A stretch of DNA of 64,000 nt from an uncultured Ruminococcus sp. (GCA_944388405.1 CALXIQ010000004.1:1-64000); one strand, 5' to 3'. Positions 52,301 to 62,862 are shown, numbered from the stretch's first letter. The notes: a model not told the origin generated them from the sequence alone. Numbers and translations are program-made.

Positions 52301-53194
52301 GACATCGTGCTTAATCCGCTGGGCGTACCTTCTCGTATGAACATCGGTCAGGTGCTTGAGGTTCACCTTGGCATGGCGGCTAAGGCTCTGGGCTGGAAAA
52401 TCATGACCCCCGTATTTGACGGCGCTCACGAAGAGGATATCAGAGAGTGCTTCAGAGAGGCTCAGAAAAAGCATCTTGAGCATAAGGATGATGAATTTAC
52501 CCTGCATACAATGGACGAGGTAATTAATCCAAGTGCTTTGGAAATGAGCGAGGACGGAAAGTTTACCGTTTACGACGGAAGAACCGGCGAAAAGTTTGAC
52601 AACCGTGTAACGGTAGGATATATGTATTATCTTAAGCTTCACCATCTGGTTGACGATAAGATTCATGCACGTTCGGTAGGTCCTTACTCGCTGGTAACCC
52701 AGCAGCCTCTCGGCGGTAAGGCTCAGTTCGGCGGACAGAGATTCGGAGAAATGGAAGTTTGGGCGCTGGAAGCTTACGGCGCAGCGTATACTCTTCAGGA
52801 AATTCTTACTGTTAAATCGGATGATACCGTGGGACGTGTCAAGACCTACGAGGCTATCGTTAAGGGTCAGAATGTTCCGAGACCGGGCATTCCCGAGGCG
52901 TTCAAGGTGCTTATCAAAGAGCTTCAGTCCCTTGGTCTTGATATTAAGGTGCTCAACATCAACAACGAGGAAATCGACCTTAAGCAGTCGTTTGACGACG
53001 ATGACGATTTTGTTCCTCATGCGGTTTCCGAGGCTGATGAGAATATGGATTTCAGCCTTGACGACGGAGATCTTGACGAGGGATTTATGGCTGAGGACGA
53101 GGACGGAGTTTCCGAGCTTGAGCTTGATTCAGACGACGATTTTGCCGACGACCTCGACGATACAGATTTATTCCTGAGTGATGACGAGGAGTAA
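49340..53194 (+). CDS. rpoB: DNA-directed RNA polymerase beta subunit
   Basis: This 1284-residue subunit of RNA polymerase is complete. Landmarks are [15 protein letters not shown] near the start, the rifampicin region [30 protein letters not shown], the active-site lysine region [19 protein letters not shown], and the conserved [23 protein letters not shown]. The rifampicin region reads as wild type by eye. ATG 49340 is eleven bases from AAGGAG; the GTG at 49328 overlaps that site. The C-terminus carries an unusual acidic tail of about 65 residues. No rplJL precedes the gene, and rpoC follows after 132 bases. Confidence 0.98.
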   Translation: MVNVKDVKLGKNTRKSFAKINEVLEIPNLIEVQKNSYKWFLEEGLKEVFRDVSTITDYNGTLELNFVDYRFDDTPKYSVAECKERDVTYATPLRVTARLNNTETGEIKESEVYMGDFPMMTDSGTFVINGAERVIVSQLVRSPGVYYSFDKDKTGKDLFKSTVIPNRGAWLEYEMDANDVVYVRIDKNRKIPLTTFIRALGLGTNEEIEEVFGIDERINQTILQKDQTANREEALLEVYKKLRPGEPPTVDSAVTHLNNLFFDAKRYDLSRFGRYKYNKKLGVGSRLSGHTVSRDVVNPLTGEIMAEAGEFINYERAMEIESAGVYEAYVTVEAREFVTSPSTGETVVKMEEREVKIIGNGMVDITKYVDFDVAQYGINEKVSFNVLKEILEESDSQEELMENIKARADELVPKHITIDDIIATVSYFLNLCEGVGTVDDIDHLGNRRIRSVGELLQNQFRIGLTRMERVIRERMNIQSQDMEVVTPAALINIRPITAAIKEFFGSSPLSQFMDQNNPLAELTHKRRLSALGPGGLSRDRAGFEVRDVHYSHYGRMCPIETPEGPNIGLISYLASFARINEYGFIEAPYRKVDKETGVVTDEVVYMTADVEDNYMVAQANEPLTEDHKFARAKVNGRYRDQILEIERERIDFMDVSPKMVVSVATACIPFLENDDANRALMGSNMQRQAVPLLKTESPIVGTGMEYKACVDSGVAVVADKAGVVESVDADRIVVREDDGNLHTYHLTKFKRSNAGTCTNQRPIVEKGERIEAHQVIGDGPATSNGELSLGKNALIGFMTWEGYNYEDAVLLNENLVRQDKYTSIHIEEYEIECRDTKLGPEEITRDIPNVGEDALKDLDENGIIRIGAEVRAGDILVGKVTPKGETELTAEERLLRAIFGEKAREVRDNSLKVPHGEAGTIIDVKVFTRENCDELSPGVNMLVRCYIAQKRKISVGDKMAGRHGNKGVVSRILPQEDMPFLEDGTPLDIVLNPLGVPSRMNIGQVLEVHLGMAAKALGWKIMTPVFDGAHEEDIRECFREAQKKHLEHKDDEFTLHTMDEVINPSALEMSEDGKFTVYDGRTGEKFDNRVTVGYMYYLKLHHLVDDKIHARSVGPYSLVTQQPLGGKAQFGGQRFGEMEVWALEAYGAAYTLQEILTVKSDDTVGRVKTYEAIVKGQNVPRPGIPEAFKVLIKELQSLGLDIKVLNINNEEIDLKQSFDDDDDFVPHAVSEADENMDFSLDDGDLDEGFMAEDEDGVSELELDSDDDFADDLDDTDLFLSDDEE

Positions 53195-53326
53195 TACCGG
53201 CATTAACTGAAAAAAGTCGGTATAAACAATCGGATTTGTGTATTGCCGCAGACGGTTTTAAGTCTGCGGAATATGCGTTAAACGGACATTCGTAACCAAA
53301 AACTATACAGGAAGAGGGTACTATTT

Positions 53327-56300
53327 TTGGAATTTAACGTTTTTGAATCAATAAAAATCGGACTTGCATCACCGGATAAAATCAGGGAATGGTCGTATGG
53401 TGTTGTAGAAAGACCTGAAACAATAAATTATCGTACGCAAAAGCCTGAAAAGGACGGTTTGTTCTGCGAAAGAATATTCGGACCGCAGAAGGACTGGGAG
53501 TGTCACTGCGGAAAGTATAAGAAAATCCGTTTTAAGGGCAAGGTGTGCGAGCGCTGCGGAGTTGAGGTAACAAGATCCAAGGTAAGACGTGAAAGAATGG
53601 GTCACATCGAGCTTGCCGCTCCTGTATCCCACATCTGGTATTTCAAGGGCACACCCTCCAGAATAGGACAGATGCTTGAAATTTCACAGAAAAGACTTGA
53701 AGAGGTTCTTTACTTTACAAAGTATATTGTTATAGACCCCGGCGATACGGGACTTACCAAGTGTCAGCTGCTCAGCGAAAAGGATTATATAGAAGCCAGA
53801 GAGAAATGGGAAGACGGCTTTAAGGCAGGAATGGGCGCAGAAGCGGTTAAGGAACTGCTGGCTGAAATCGACCTTGACAAGTTCTCCGCCGAGCTTAAGG
53901 CTGAGCTTAAGGATCTGCCGTCGGGTCAGAAGAGAATCAAGCTTTTGAAAAGGCTTGAAATTGTGGAAGCCTTCAGACTTTCGGGCAACCGTCCCGAATG
54001 GATGATACTTGACGTTGTTCCCGTTATTCCCCCCGACTTGCGTCCTATGGTTATGCTGGACGGCGGCAGATATGCAACCAGCGACCTGAACGACCTTTAC
54101 AGGCGTGTTATCAACAGAAACAATCGTTTAAAGAGAATGCTGGAGCTTGAAGCGCCGGATATTATCATAAGAAACGAAAAGAGAATGCTTCAGGAGGCTG
54201 TGGACGCCCTTATCGACAACGGCCGTCACGGCAGACCTGTTACAGGCCCCAACAACAGAGCTTTCAAATCGCTTTCGGATATGCTTAAAGGTAAGCAGGG
54301 AAGATTCCGTCAGAACCTGCTTGGTAAGCGTGTCGACTATTCGGGACGTTCGGTTATCGTTGTAGGACCTGAGCTTAAAATGTATCAGTGCGGACTTCCA
54401 AAGGAAATGGCGCTGGAGCTGTTCAAGCCGTTCGTTATGAAAAGACTTGTTGATACAAACCCTTCAATAAACATTAAGTCTGCAAGAAAAATGGTGGACA
54501 GAGCCAAGCCTGAGGTATGGGACGCTCTTGAGAATGTAATCAAGGGACACCCTGTAATGCTTAACCGTGCGCCTACCCTTCACAGACTGGGTATTCAGGC
54601 GTTTGAGCCGGTGCTGGTAGAGGGAAGAGCAATCAAGCTTCACCCGCTGGTATGTACGGCGTTCAACGCTGACTTCGATGGCGACCAGATGGCTGTGCAT
54701 CTGCCTATTTCCGCCGAGGCTCAGGCAGAGGCAAGATTCCTTATGCTTGCCGCAAACAACCTGCTTAAGCCGTCAGACGGACGTCCGGTTGCGGTTCCGT
54801 CACAGGATATGCTGCTTGGTTCTTATTATCTGACCCTGCTCAAGCCGGGCGAAAAGGGCGAGGGCAAGGTTTTCCGCGATGTAAACGAAGCACTTATGGC
54901 ATACGACCAGGGCGTAGTTTCTCTTCATGCCGCAATAAAGGTAAGGATTACAAAACAGATAGGCGACAGACAGGTTTCAAAGCTTATAGATGCCACTGTG
55001 GGAAGGCTTATCTTCAACGAGCATATTCCTCAGGATCTGGGCTATGTTGACAGAACAAATTCCGACAACCAGTTTGATCTTGAAATATCCTTCCTCGTAA
55101 AGAAAGGACAGATGTCCGACCTTATCGAAAGATGTATTCGTCAGCACGGCACAGCGACAACCTCCGAAGTGCTGGATAAGATAAAGGCTCTGGGATACAA
55201 GTATTCCACCAAGGCAGCTATTACCGTAGCGGTATGCGACGCTGAAATCCCCGAAGCCAAGAAGGATATACTTGCCAAGGCGGACGCCGCAGTTGACGTT
55301 ATCGACAGGCAGTACAAGAGAGGTTACATTTCCAGAGAGGAAAAGTCAAAGAAGTTTATCGAAATCTGGAACAACGCCACCGACGAGGTTACCGAAGCCC
55401 TTAAGGCTGGTCTTGACCCATACAATCCCATCAACATGATGGCTGATTCGGGAGCCCGTGGTTCTATCAACCAGATTCGTCAGCTGGCAGGTATGAGAGG
55501 TCTTATCACCAATACCTCCGGTTCGACTATCGAGATGCCTATCAGGTCTAATTACCGTGAGGGCCTTAATATTCTGGAATACTTCATTGCTTCCAGAGGT
55601 GCGAGAAAAGGTCTTGCCGACACCGCTCTGCGTACCGCCGACTCGGGATATCTTACCAGACGTCTTGTTGACGTTTCTCAGGATGTTATTGTCCAAGAGG
55701 AGGATTGCGGAACTCACGAGGGTATCGACGTATTTGAAATTCGCAACGGCAAAGAGAAAATCGAGCCGCTTTCTGAGCGTCTTGTGGGTCGTTACCTGGT
55801 TGAGGACCTTAAGGATCCCGAAACGGGAGATGTTATAGTTGCCCATACAAAGCTTATGACCGAGCAGGACGCAGAAAAGGTTTGCGCCGCTCTCGAAGCA
55901 GCGGGCAAGGACAGAATTGCAATCCGTTCGGTGCTGAGATGTCAGGCGAAGCACGGCGTGTGCGCCAAGTGCTATGGAGCTAACCTTGCAAACGGCAAAG
56001 AAGTACAGGTGGGCGAGGCTGTCGGCGTAATTTCCGCTCAGTCAATCGGCGAGCCAGGTACACAGCTTACAATGAGAACCTTCCACACCGGCGGTATCGC
56101 TTCGGCAGCGGATATTACACAGGGTCTGCCCCGTGTTGAGGAGCTGTTTGAAAGCAGACGTCCCAAGGGTGCGGCTATCATTACCAGACTTGACGGAACA
56201 GTCAGAATCGAAGAGGTCAAGAAGACCAAGCAGATTGTGGTTACCAGCGAGGACACCGAAAATCCCGACCAGGAAAGCTATTCAATTCCTTATGGTTATA

Positions 56301-56896
56301 AGATTAAGGTTCACGACGGCGACTTTGTAAAGGCTGGCGACGCTCTTACCGAAGGCTCGCTGAACCCTGCTGATATTCTGGCGGTTAACGGCGTTCAGGC
56401 AGTTCAGAACTATATTATTACCGAAGTGCAGAAGGTTTACCGTCTGCAGGGTGTTGATATCAACGATAAACACATCGAGGTTATTGTGCGTCAGATGATG
56501 AAGAAGGTAAAGGTAGAGGATTCAGGTTCAAGCTACCTGCTGCCCGGTTCGTTGGTTGACAAGCACGAGGTAGCCGAGATTAACGAGGAGATTCAGAAGG
56601 AAATCGACGCCGGAGATATCAACGCAAAGCTGGTTACAACCGTTCCTGTGCTTCAGGGTATCACAAAGGCTTCAAGCTACTCCGATTCATTCCTGTCGGC
56701 GGCTTCATTCCAGGAGACCACAAAGGCTCTTACCGACGCCGCTATCAAGGGCAAGACCGACAAGCTTATGGGTCTTAAGGAAAATGTTATTATCGGTAAG
56801 CTTATTCCTGCCGGTACAGGCATGGACGTTTACAACAACGTTCAGGTGGTTAAAAATGAAAGTTTTCACGCTCAGCCCGAGCCGGTTCATTTTTAA
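53327..56896 (+). CDS. rpoC: DNA-directed RNA polymerase beta' subunit
   Basis: This 1189-residue complete subunit begins [22 protein letters not shown]. The N-terminal zinc finger is [20 protein letters not shown], the catalytic Mg loop [12 protein letters not shown], and the second zinc site [13 protein letters not shown]. The trigger-loop region [16 protein letters not shown] is intact. The start is TTG (53327), not ATG, about ten bases from GGAAGAGGG; the encoded N-terminus agrees with the family. It is co-transcribed with rpoB, with a terminator after the stop. Confidence 0.98.
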   Translation: MEFNVFESIKIGLASPDKIREWSYGVVERPETINYRTQKPEKDGLFCERIFGPQKDWECHCGKYKKIRFKGKVCERCGVEVTRSKVRRERMGHIELAAPVSHIWYFKGTPSRIGQMLEISQKRLEEVLYFTKYIVIDPGDTGLTKCQLLSEKDYIEAREKWEDGFKAGMGAEAVKELLAEIDLDKFSAELKAELKDLPSGQKRIKLLKRLEIVEAFRLSGNRPEWMILDVVPVIPPDLRPMVMLDGGRYATSDLNDLYRRVINRNNRLKRMLELEAPDIIIRNEKRMLQEAVDALIDNGRHGRPVTGPNNRAFKSLSDMLKGKQGRFRQNLLGKRVDYSGRSVIVVGPELKMYQCGLPKEMALELFKPFVMKRLVDTNPSINIKSARKMVDRAKPEVWDALENVIKGHPVMLNRAPTLHRLGIQAFEPVLVEGRAIKLHPLVCTAFNADFDGDQMAVHLPISAEAQAEARFLMLAANNLLKPSDGRPVAVPSQDMLLGSYYLTLLKPGEKGEGKVFRDVNEALMAYDQGVVSLHAAIKVRITKQIGDRQVSKLIDATVGRLIFNEHIPQDLGYVDRTNSDNQFDLEISFLVKKGQMSDLIERCIRQHGTATTSEVLDKIKALGYKYSTKAAITVAVCDAEIPEAKKDILAKADAAVDVIDRQYKRGYISREEKSKKFIEIWNNATDEVTEALKAGLDPYNPINMMADSGARGSINQIRQLAGMRGLITNTSGSTIEMPIRSNYREGLNILEYFIASRGARKGLADTALRTADSGYLTRRLVDVSQDVIVQEEDCGTHEGIDVFEIRNGKEKIEPLSERLVGRYLVEDLKDPETGDVIVAHTKLMTEQDAEKVCAALEAAGKDRIAIRSVLRCQAKHGVCAKCYGANLANGKEVQVGEAVGVISAQSIGEPGTQLTMRTFHTGGIASAADITQGLPRVEELFESRRPKGAAIITRLDGTVRIEEVKKTKQIVVTSEDTENPDQESYSIPYGYKIKVHDGDFVKAGDALTEGSLNPADILAVNGVQAVQNYIITEVQKVYRLQGVDINDKHIEVIVRQMMKKVKVEDSGSSYLLPGSLVDKHEVAEINEEIQKEIDAGDINAKLVTTVPVLQGITKASSYSDSFLSAASFQETTKALTDAAIKGKTDKLMGLKENVIIGKLIPAGTGMDVYNNVQVVKNESFHAQPEPVHF

Positions 56897-56912
56897 GATT
56901 TGACAGATAACG

Positions 56913-56950
56913 AAAATTCCCGGAAGTTAAGCTTTCGGGAATTTTTTATT
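56913..56950 (+). terminator. rpoBC terminator
   Basis: AAATTCCCGGAAG pairs with CTTTCGGGAATTT, followed by TTTT. Confidence 0.9.
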
Positions 56951-56983
56951 GTTAAATATCATCGTCAAATTATCGTATTCACA

Positions 56984-57012
56984 TTGACACGGCTTCCGCA
57001 TAATAGTATAAT
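56984..57012 (+). promoter_or_regulatory. Promoter of the CDF transporter gene
   Basis: TTGACA (56984-56989), 17 bases, TATAAT (57007-57012), full consensus. Confidence 0.9.
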
Positions 57013-57066
57013 AAAGTTTAGCGGCGGAAACTTTTCTGCCGGATGTTTCATGAAAGGTCATTGCAT

Positions 57067-58236
57067 ATGATAAAATTAATAGTAAAACGCTTTATTAAAA
57101 ACAGCGAAAATGTGTCGGATAAAAAGGTAAGGGAAAGCTACGGCGTTCTGGGGGGAGCGCTGGGGATAATCTGCAATACGCTGCTGTTTGCTCTGAAGTT
57201 GTGCGCCGGAACGATTATGAACAGTATAGCCATAATTTCAGACGCATTCAACAATCTTTCTGATATGGGCTCGTCCCTTGTGACGATAATCGGCACAAAG
57301 CTTAGCGGAAAACGCCCCGATAAGGAGCACCCCTTCGGTCATGGAAGGCTTGAGTACATATCTTCCCTGATAGTTTCCTTTATTATTCTGCTTATGGGCG
57401 TTGAGCTGCTAAAAAGCTCGGTGGTAAAGATTTTTAAGCCGGAGGAGCTGAATTTCAGCCTGCCGATTATTGTGATTCTTTCCCTGTCGGTGCTGGTTAA
57501 GGTGTGGCTTTATTTCAGCGGCAGATACATGGGCGAAAAAATTAATTCCTCAACGCTGAAAGCTGCGGCAAGGGATTCCCTTAACGACGTTATAGCCACA
57601 AGCGCAGTCATACTTACAACCGTTATCGGGCAGTTTGTGAATTTTCCCGCCCTTGATGGAATAGTGGGAACGATAGTAGCTTTGCTTATTATGAAAACAG
57701 GCTTTGATATAGCAAGGGATACCGTCGGAATACTGCTTGGCACTCCCGCAAGCAAGGAGCTTGTAAATGAGATTTGCTCCAAGGTACTCAGCGGCGAGGG
57801 CATAACGGGGGTACACGACCTTATTGTCCACGATTACGGTCCGGGGCGGGTTATGGCGTCGATTCATGCGGAAGTTCCCGACGATTCGGACATAGTTGCG
57901 GTGCACGAGGTTATAGACGCCGTTGAAAAGAAGATAGAAGCGGAAATGGGAATACACATGGTAATTCATATGGACCCGGTATCGGTAAACTGCGAGCGGT
58001 CGAATAAGATAAAATCTCAGGTGGTTTCCGCAGTGGCAAATGCCAACAAAGAGTACAGCATTCACGATTTTCGCATTGTGGATGGGGAAAACAAAATCAA
58101 CCTTATATTCGATATGGTTGTTCCCTACGGCATATCCGATGCGCAGCTTGAAAAAGATGTGCAAAACATCAAACAGCAGCTTTTACAGTGTGACGAAAGG
58201 TACAACTGCGTTATTCAGATTGACAACGAGTATTGA
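57067..58236 (+). CDS. Cation diffusion facilitator (CDF) transporter
   Basis: This 389-residue metal/proton antiporter has six spans. The transport site Asp/His residues show in IISDAFNNLSDMGSS (TM2) and RDSLNDVIATSAV (TM5). HPFGHGRLEYISSL between TM2 and TM3 is the family signature, and a C-terminal cytoplasmic domain of about 180 residues has VHDLIVHDYGPGRVMASIH. Members export Zn2+, Fe2+, Co2+ or Mn2+; the metal is not certain, though the DD-type site resembles Mn/Fe members. ATG 57067 is preferred over the upstream frame. Structured element copy 2 begins 20 bases after the stop. Confidence 0.9.
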   Translation: MIKLIVKRFIKNSENVSDKKVRESYGVLGGALGIICNTLLFALKLCAGTIMNSIAIISDAFNNLSDMGSSLVTIIGTKLSGKRPDKEHPFGHGRLEYISSLIVSFIILLMGVELLKSSVVKIFKPEELNFSLPIIVILSLSVLVKVWLYFSGRYMGEKINSSTLKAAARDSLNDVIATSAVILTTVIGQFVNFPALDGIVGTIVALLIMKTGFDIARDTVGILLGTPASKELVNEICSKVLSGEGITGVHDLIVHDYGPGRVMASIHAEVPDDSDIVAVHEVIDAVEKKIEAEMGIHMVIHMDPVSVNCERSNKIKSQVVSAVANANKEYSIHDFRIVDGENKINLIFDMVVPYGISDAQLEKDVQNIKQQLLQCDERYNCVIQIDNEY

Positions 58237-58261
58237 TTTGCAAGAAAATCTGCGGTATAAC
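58233..58261 (+). promoter_or_regulatory. Promoter at the start of structured element copy 2
   Basis: TTGATT (58233-58238), 17 bases, TATAAC (58256-58261). The -10 box overlaps the first bases of the repeat. The -35 box overlaps the stop codon of the CDF gene. Confidence 0.6.
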
Positions 58262-58466
58262 CTTGTCGCCTATGTCCCGGCTGCCGCTTGTCGGCAGGTA
58301 TGCCTCCTAAGGCGGCGGGTTCCATTCAGACTTTCAGTGGTGGTTTTAATCCCCCACTGAAACCCTGAGGAGCAAAGCTCCTCAGCGACGGTTGCAATCG
58401 TCGCAACGTGATTAAGCCACAGCTCTGAAAGAGATGTTATTATCAACGTTTTGCTCCGATTTAAAT
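58256..58466 (+). repeat. Structured repeat element, copy 2 (leader of the yqeY-like gene)
   Basis: Matches 37982-38189 over its whole length with about one difference in ten by eye. Hairpins are kept: CTGCCG/CGGCAG, TTCAGTGG/CCACTGAA, TGAGGAGC-AAA-GCTCCTCA and GCGACG/CGTCGC. In the last, a T-G wobble of copy 1 is a C-G pair here, which supports selection on structure. After the element an extra 30 bases repeat part of its end (GATTTAAATGAA at about 58489) before the YqeY ribosome site. Confidence 0.75.
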
Positions 58467-58514
58467 AATTTAGGAAACCGGGTTTGCCGATTTAAATGAA
58501 AGGATTGATTTAAA

Positions 58515-58952
58515 ATGGAATTTAAAAAACTGCAAAGTGAAATGATAGCCGCAATGAAGGCAAAGGATAAGCCGAGAAAAGAATCAATATCTAACCTTAT
58601 AGCGGCGGTTAAAAAGGCGGCGATAGACGAGGGTGTAAGAGATAACATTCCCGACAGTATGGTGGACGCCGTGATTTTAAAGGAGCTTAAATCGGCTCAG
58701 GAGCAGTATGATACCTGTCCTGACGAAAGAGCTGAGCTTAAGGCGGAATACGCCGCAAACATTGCCGTAATCAAAGAGTTTGCCCCAAAGCAGCTTAGCG
58801 AGGAGGAGATAAAAGCAGTCCTTGAAGAGAAATTTGCCGACGTGATTGCTTCTAAAAACAAGGGCATGATTATGAAAACCGTAATGGGCGAGCTTAAAGG
58901 AAAGGCTGACGGAAAGCTTATAAGCAAGGTAGTGGCTGAGCTTTGCAAATAA
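58515..58952 (+). CDS. GatB/YqeY domain protein
   Basis: This 145-residue YqeY-type protein starts FKKLQSEMIAAMKAKDKPRKESI and contains LKSAQEQYDTCPDERAELKAEYAANIAVIKEFAPKQLSEEEI and NKGMIMKTVMGELKGKADGKLISKVV in order (shown here as shorter conserved landmarks, all visible in the frame). It corresponds to the tRNA-binding tail domain of GatB as a free-standing protein; its role, possibly in tRNA-dependent amidation or translation stress, is not settled. GAAAGGATT precedes the ATG. It is the only gene behind structured element copy 2 and is terminated after its stop. Confidence 0.9.
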   Translation: MEFKKLQSEMIAAMKAKDKPRKESISNLIAAVKKAAIDEGVRDNIPDSMVDAVILKELKSAQEQYDTCPDERAELKAEYAANIAVIKEFAPKQLSEEEIKAVLEEKFADVIASKNKGMIMKTVMGELKGKADGKLISKVVAELCK

Positions 58953-58994
58953 GCTTGAACTCCGTGGAATAATACAGTAAGAATAGCTGACATA

Positions 58995-59027
58995 AAACGT
59001 CTGTGTTTAGAACTCAGGCGTTTTTAT
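58995..59027 (+). terminator. yqeY terminator
   Basis: AAACGTCTG/CAGGCGTTT stem with one G-T pair, followed by TTTTTAT. Confidence 0.82.
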
Positions 59028-59052
59028 CATGCCGTTTTCACAGGATTTTCGT

Positions 59053-59081
59053 TTGACAGACATGGTGTGATGTGATATAAT
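59053..59081 (+). promoter_or_regulatory. Promoter of the wall-binding-repeat protein gene
   Basis: TTGACA (59053-59058), 17 bases, TATAAT (59076-59081), full consensus. Confidence 0.9.
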
Positions 59082-59135
59082 TTATTTAATGTAAGTGTGA
59101 TGTAATTTGCGATTTGTAATTTGAAAGGCAGGTGC

Positions 59136-61331
59136 GTGTCTGCATTTGCAGCGGGCGTTAAAATGAGTGCAATATTAAGACCATACAGCGGCTGGAAAAA
59201 TGCCGATAAAAATAAAAAACGTATAATCGCAGCGGCAGCAGCGTGTACCGTTGCTATGGGTGTAGCTTTCGGAGGCTATCTTTATTATGGAATGTATTAC
59301 GCCCCCGGTTGGCATACCGAGGACGAGGGCAGATATTATATTCTCAGAGAAAACAGAGAACGTGCAACCGGTATGCAGCTTATAGATAACTCAACCTATA
59401 TTTTTGACGAGGACGGATATATGCTCACCGGCTGGCAGGAATTTGAGGGCGAGACCTATTATTTCGACAGCTCTGGAGTTATGGTAAGAGGACGAGTTGA
59501 GATAGACGGCGTTGAGTATTATTTTTCGGACGATACGGGAATTTTCCGTACGGGGCTTAGAAATCTTGACGGAGTAGAGTATTACTTTAACGACTATGGC
59601 TTTCCTGATTCGGGATTCAACCAGGTCAACGGCGGAGATTATTACTACGATTCGGATGGAAGAAGAATAACCGGCTGGGCTGAGATAAACGGAATACAGT
59701 ATTATTTCAGGAATACAGGCGAAATGGCGGTGGGATTCCTTGAAATAAACGGAGAAACCTATTATTTCGCTCCCGACGGACATATGGTTACAGGTTGGCA
59801 GGACATAAGCGGCAGGCGTTATTATTTCAGCGAGAACGGCGCAATGTTCACCGGCTGGAGAAAGGACGACGACGGCGTTTATATGCACGCCGATGAAACC
59901 ACCGGAGCTTTCAATACCGGCTTTGCTGAGGTTGACGGAAAAACCTATTACTTCGACGGCGAATACAGAATGGTAACCGGCTGGCAGACCATAGGAGAAA
60001 ACAGGTACCATTTCTCGGACGACGGAGTTATGGATGTGGGCTGGTATATGGAGGCAAATGAAAAGTACTATTTTTCCGAGGACGGCGCGGCTGTCGGATT
60101 TGCCAAGATAGACGGCTACTATTATTATTTTGACAGCAAGGGAAGAATGCTTACAGGCTGGCAGGAATTTGACGATGAAACCTATTATTTCGGTCAGGAC
60201 GGCGTGGTTGCATCGGGCTTCCTTGAATGGGATGGGGAAACCTACTACTTCGACCCTATAGACCACAATGCCACAGAGGGCTGGATAAAGATATACAAAT
60301 ATGAAACTGAGGAAAAGAGCCTTATATCTCAGTTTAAAAGCGATGCCAGACTTTTTGAAGCTGAGGCTGACGGCGAAACGGAACTTACCGATGATGATTA
60401 TGCACGGCTTGATGAAATAAGCTGGCAGTACAGGGACGGAACTTATGACGCCTTTATGCTGGAAGCTTATCAGAATGTGGGAAATGAATTGTTCTATCAG
60501 ATTTATTTTGATGAGGGCAATCACATGGTGTCAGGCTGGCAGGAGATAGACGGGTATATATTCTATTTTGATGCCGCAACGGGGCTTAAAGCTACCGGCT
60601 GGCAGGAGATAGACGGCAAGACCTATTATTTCGGACTGTGCGGAGCGGCGGCCACCGGCACGCTTATTATTGACGGCGAGGAGTATACCTTTGCCGCTGA
60701 CGGAGCGCTTGCCGATGGGCTTGTGGAAACCGACGACGGACTGAGGTTCGCCGTCGGTTCGGGAGAAGGCGACAGCTCGTGGGTAACCGACGATTTCAGA
60801 ACTTTTGAAGGCTATACCTATTATTTTGACGGCGACGGCTACGCCGTAAGCGGCTGGCAGGATATTGACGATAACAGGTATTATTTTAACGGCGAATGTC
60901 GCCTTGTAAACGGCATATTTGAACGGGACGGATCGGTTTATTATATGAGCGAAAGCGGTATGGTTACAGAAGAATGGGTGAATACCGACGAAGCCACATA
61001 TTATTTCCTTGAGAACGGCGAAGCGGCTGAGGGCTGGACGACTATTGACGGCGTGGAATATTATTTCAACGGCGACGGAGAGCTTCAACGTGGCTGGACG
61101 GAAATTGGCGGACGCAGGTATTTCCTTGAAAACGGCGTAGCGCTCAGAGGTCCTGTTTATATAGACGGAGTTTATTACGTTATAAGCGAGGACGGATATA
61201 TAAAGAGCGGCTGGGTAAGCTGGAACTCGCGACGTTACTATTGCCGTGAGGACGGAACTCCCTATACCGACACCACCATAACTATCGACGGCAGGGAATA
61301 TACCTTTGATTCCAACGGAGTAAGACAGTAA
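59136..61331 (+). CDS. Cell-wall-binding-repeat surface protein
   Basis: About 731 residues, almost entirely choline/glucan-binding-type repeats. A basic segment (NADKNKKR) and one span (near 30-55) anchor the N-terminus, then about 25 repeats of about 20 residues follow, with the pattern GWQEIDGxxYYFxxDG. Repeats have two aromatic residues and a Gly turn, the layout that binds choline or glucan in pneumococcal and streptococcal proteins. A non-repetitive, charged stretch of about 65 residues (YETEEKSLISQF to NVGNELFYQ) interrupts them. No enzymatic domain is present. GTG 59136 lies seven bases from AAAGG; ATG 59163 is an alternative with a poorer site. Confidence 0.82.
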   Translation: MSAFAAGVKMSAILRPYSGWKNADKNKKRIIAAAAACTVAMGVAFGGYLYYGMYYAPGWHTEDEGRYYILRENRERATGMQLIDNSTYIFDEDGYMLTGWQEFEGETYYFDSSGVMVRGRVEIDGVEYYFSDDTGIFRTGLRNLDGVEYYFNDYGFPDSGFNQVNGGDYYYDSDGRRITGWAEINGIQYYFRNTGEMAVGFLEINGETYYFAPDGHMVTGWQDISGRRYYFSENGAMFTGWRKDDDGVYMHADETTGAFNTGFAEVDGKTYYFDGEYRMVTGWQTIGENRYHFSDDGVMDVGWYMEANEKYYFSEDGAAVGFAKIDGYYYYFDSKGRMLTGWQEFDDETYYFGQDGVVASGFLEWDGETYYFDPIDHNATEGWIKIYKYETEEKSLISQFKSDARLFEAEADGETELTDDDYARLDEISWQYRDGTYDAFMLEAYQNVGNELFYQIYFDEGNHMVSGWQEIDGYIFYFDAATGLKATGWQEIDGKTYYFGLCGAAATGTLIIDGEEYTFAADGALADGLVETDDGLRFAVGSGEGDSSWVTDDFRTFEGYTYYFDGDGYAVSGWQDIDDNRYYFNGECRLVNGIFERDGSVYYMSESGMVTEEWVNTDEATYYFLENGEAAEGWTTIDGVEYYFNGDGELQRGWTEIGGRRYFLENGVALRGPVYIDGVYYVISEDGYIKSGWVSWNSRRYYCREDGTPYTDTTITIDGREYTFDSNGVRQ
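59400..61320 (+). repeat. Coding tandem repeats of about 60 bp (wall-binding motif)
   Basis: The repeats of the surface protein show as recurring GGCTGGCAG and TATTATTTC blocks at about 60-63-bp steps. They are degenerate at DNA level, so they are old rather than recently expanded. Confidence 0.7.
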
Positions 61332-61336
61332 AAAAT

Positions 61337-61380
61337 AAAGCAGTGGGGAAATCCTTTGTGGATTGACCCCGCTGCTTTTT
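61337..61380. terminator. Bidirectional terminator before the MATE gene end
   Basis: AAAGCAGTGGGG pairs with CCCCGCTGCTTT, with A and T runs on both sides; it serves the surface-protein gene and the convergent MATE gene. Confidence 0.88.
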
Positions 61381-61382
61381 TG

Positions 61383-62747
61383 TCAGCGTTGATGGGAAAG
61401 TATTTTTTTGAAATTCAGACTGAAAAGTATTACGCAGGTTACCGCCGCAGTGATGTCTGAAACCGGCTCGGCGTAGTAAACGCCCATAACTCCGAAAAAT
61501 CTCGGCAGAATAAGGGAAAGGGGAATAAGGAGAATAACCTTTCTCAGCATGGCGATAAACAGCGAAATCTTTGCCTGACCAAGCGCCATAAAGGTGTTCT
61601 GGCACGCCATCTGCAGCCCGAAAATTAACATTCCGCAAACGAATATTGGGAGTATTCGTGAGGTAAGGCGTATAAGCTCAGCATCGCTTGTAAACATTCC
61701 CGCAAAAATCTGGGGAAACATAATTGCCGCCAGGGCTATCAGCGAGGTGTAGCCGAACATGAGAGCGGCAAGCCTGCGGAAGGTGGTTTTAACCCTGTCG
61801 GTATTGCCTGCACCGTAGTTGTAGCTTATTATCGGAGCAATTCCCTGTGCAAAGCCTGATACGGGGGTGGTCATAATCTGCATTACGCTTTGCATTATGG
61901 TAAGGGAGCCTACATATAAATCTCCGCCGTATTTTTGAAGTCCGCTGTTCATTACAATTGAGATTAAGCTTTCGGTGGACTGCATTACAAAAGGGGATAT
62001 TCCCAAGGCAGCGACGGATTTTACCACAGCCACCTGAGGTTTCAGGAATTTTTTCTTTATCCTCAGGTCGGCTTTTTTTGAGGTAAGAAATCTTAAAACC
62101 CATGCGGCGCTGAAAGCCTGTGAGATAACAGTGGCGATAGCAGCACCCTTAACGTTTAAGCCAAAGACGAAAATAAAAATCGGGTCGAGAATAATATTCA
62201 TCACCGCTCCGATAAGCACCGAAAGCATTGCGATATTTGAACGTCCCTGAGCGGTGATAAAGGTGTTTAGTCCTACGGTTATCTGAACAAAAACAGTGCC
62301 CAGAAGATAGATGGAAAGATATTCGTCGGCATAGGGGAAGGTGGCGTCGCTTGCGCCGATGAGATACAAAAATGGCTTTTTGATTATAAAAAACACCACC
62401 GACAAAACTATCGAAAGGCAAATGAGAACTGTAACGCCGTTTGAAAGTATCTTTTCTGCCTTTTCACGGTCGCCCTTTCCCAATGCAATTGCCGCAAGGG
62501 GAGGACCTCCGCCGCCGATGAAACTTGAGAACGCCGAAATTATAACAATTATAGGCATAGTCAGTCCCACACCCGTTAAGGCGGTTGCTCCGATGCCCTC
62601 GATGTGACCGATGTAAATTCTGTCCACAATGTTATACAGAACATTTATCACCTGCGCCACAAGGGTTGGTATACCCATTGAAAAAATCAGTCTCCATATA
62701 TTCTCCGTACCAAGCTTTCGGTCGGATGCAGTATTGTCTGAATTCAA
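61383..62747 (-). CDS. MATE family efflux transporter
   Basis: About 454 residues with 12 spans, the normal MATE length. The N-terminal half reads PTLVAQVINVLYNIVDRIYIG, and later GLNTFITAQGRSNIAML and NIILDPIFIFVFGLNVKGAAIATVIS are characteristic. MATE proteins export drugs, metabolites or metals with Na+ or H+; the substrate is unknown. The TTG at 62747 is preferred, with AGAAGGTG six bases before it; an in-frame TTG at 62780 lacks a site. It is monocistronic; the gap upstream holds the cloverleaf element. Confidence 0.88.
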   Translation of the reverse strand: MNSDNTASDRKLGTENIWRLIFSMGIPTLVAQVINVLYNIVDRIYIGHIEGIGATALTGVGLTMPIIVIISAFSSFIGGGGPPLAAIALGKGDREKAEKILSNGVTVLICLSIVLSVVFFIIKKPFLYLIGASDATFPYADEYLSIYLLGTVFVQITVGLNTFITAQGRSNIAMLSVLIGAVMNIILDPIFIFVFGLNVKGAAIATVISQAFSAAWVLRFLTSKKADLRIKKKFLKPQVAVVKSVAALGISPFVMQSTESLISIVMNSGLQKYGGDLYVGSLTIMQSVMQIMTTPVSGFAQGIAPIISYNYGAGNTDRVKTTFRRLAALMFGYTSLIALAAIMFPQIFAGMFTSDAELIRLTSRILPIFVCGMLIFGLQMACQNTFMALGQAKISLFIAMLRKVILLIPLSLILPRFFGVMGVYYAEPVSDITAAVTCVILFSLNFKKILSHQR

Positions 62748-62862
62748 AAAAACACCTTCTCTTACTTCATAGCGCAGCAAAATATATTTCTTTAAAACTG
62801 CTGCGGGTTATATTATATCATAAAAAGAGCCGCAAGGCGATTCCTTAAAACGATAAAATGTT

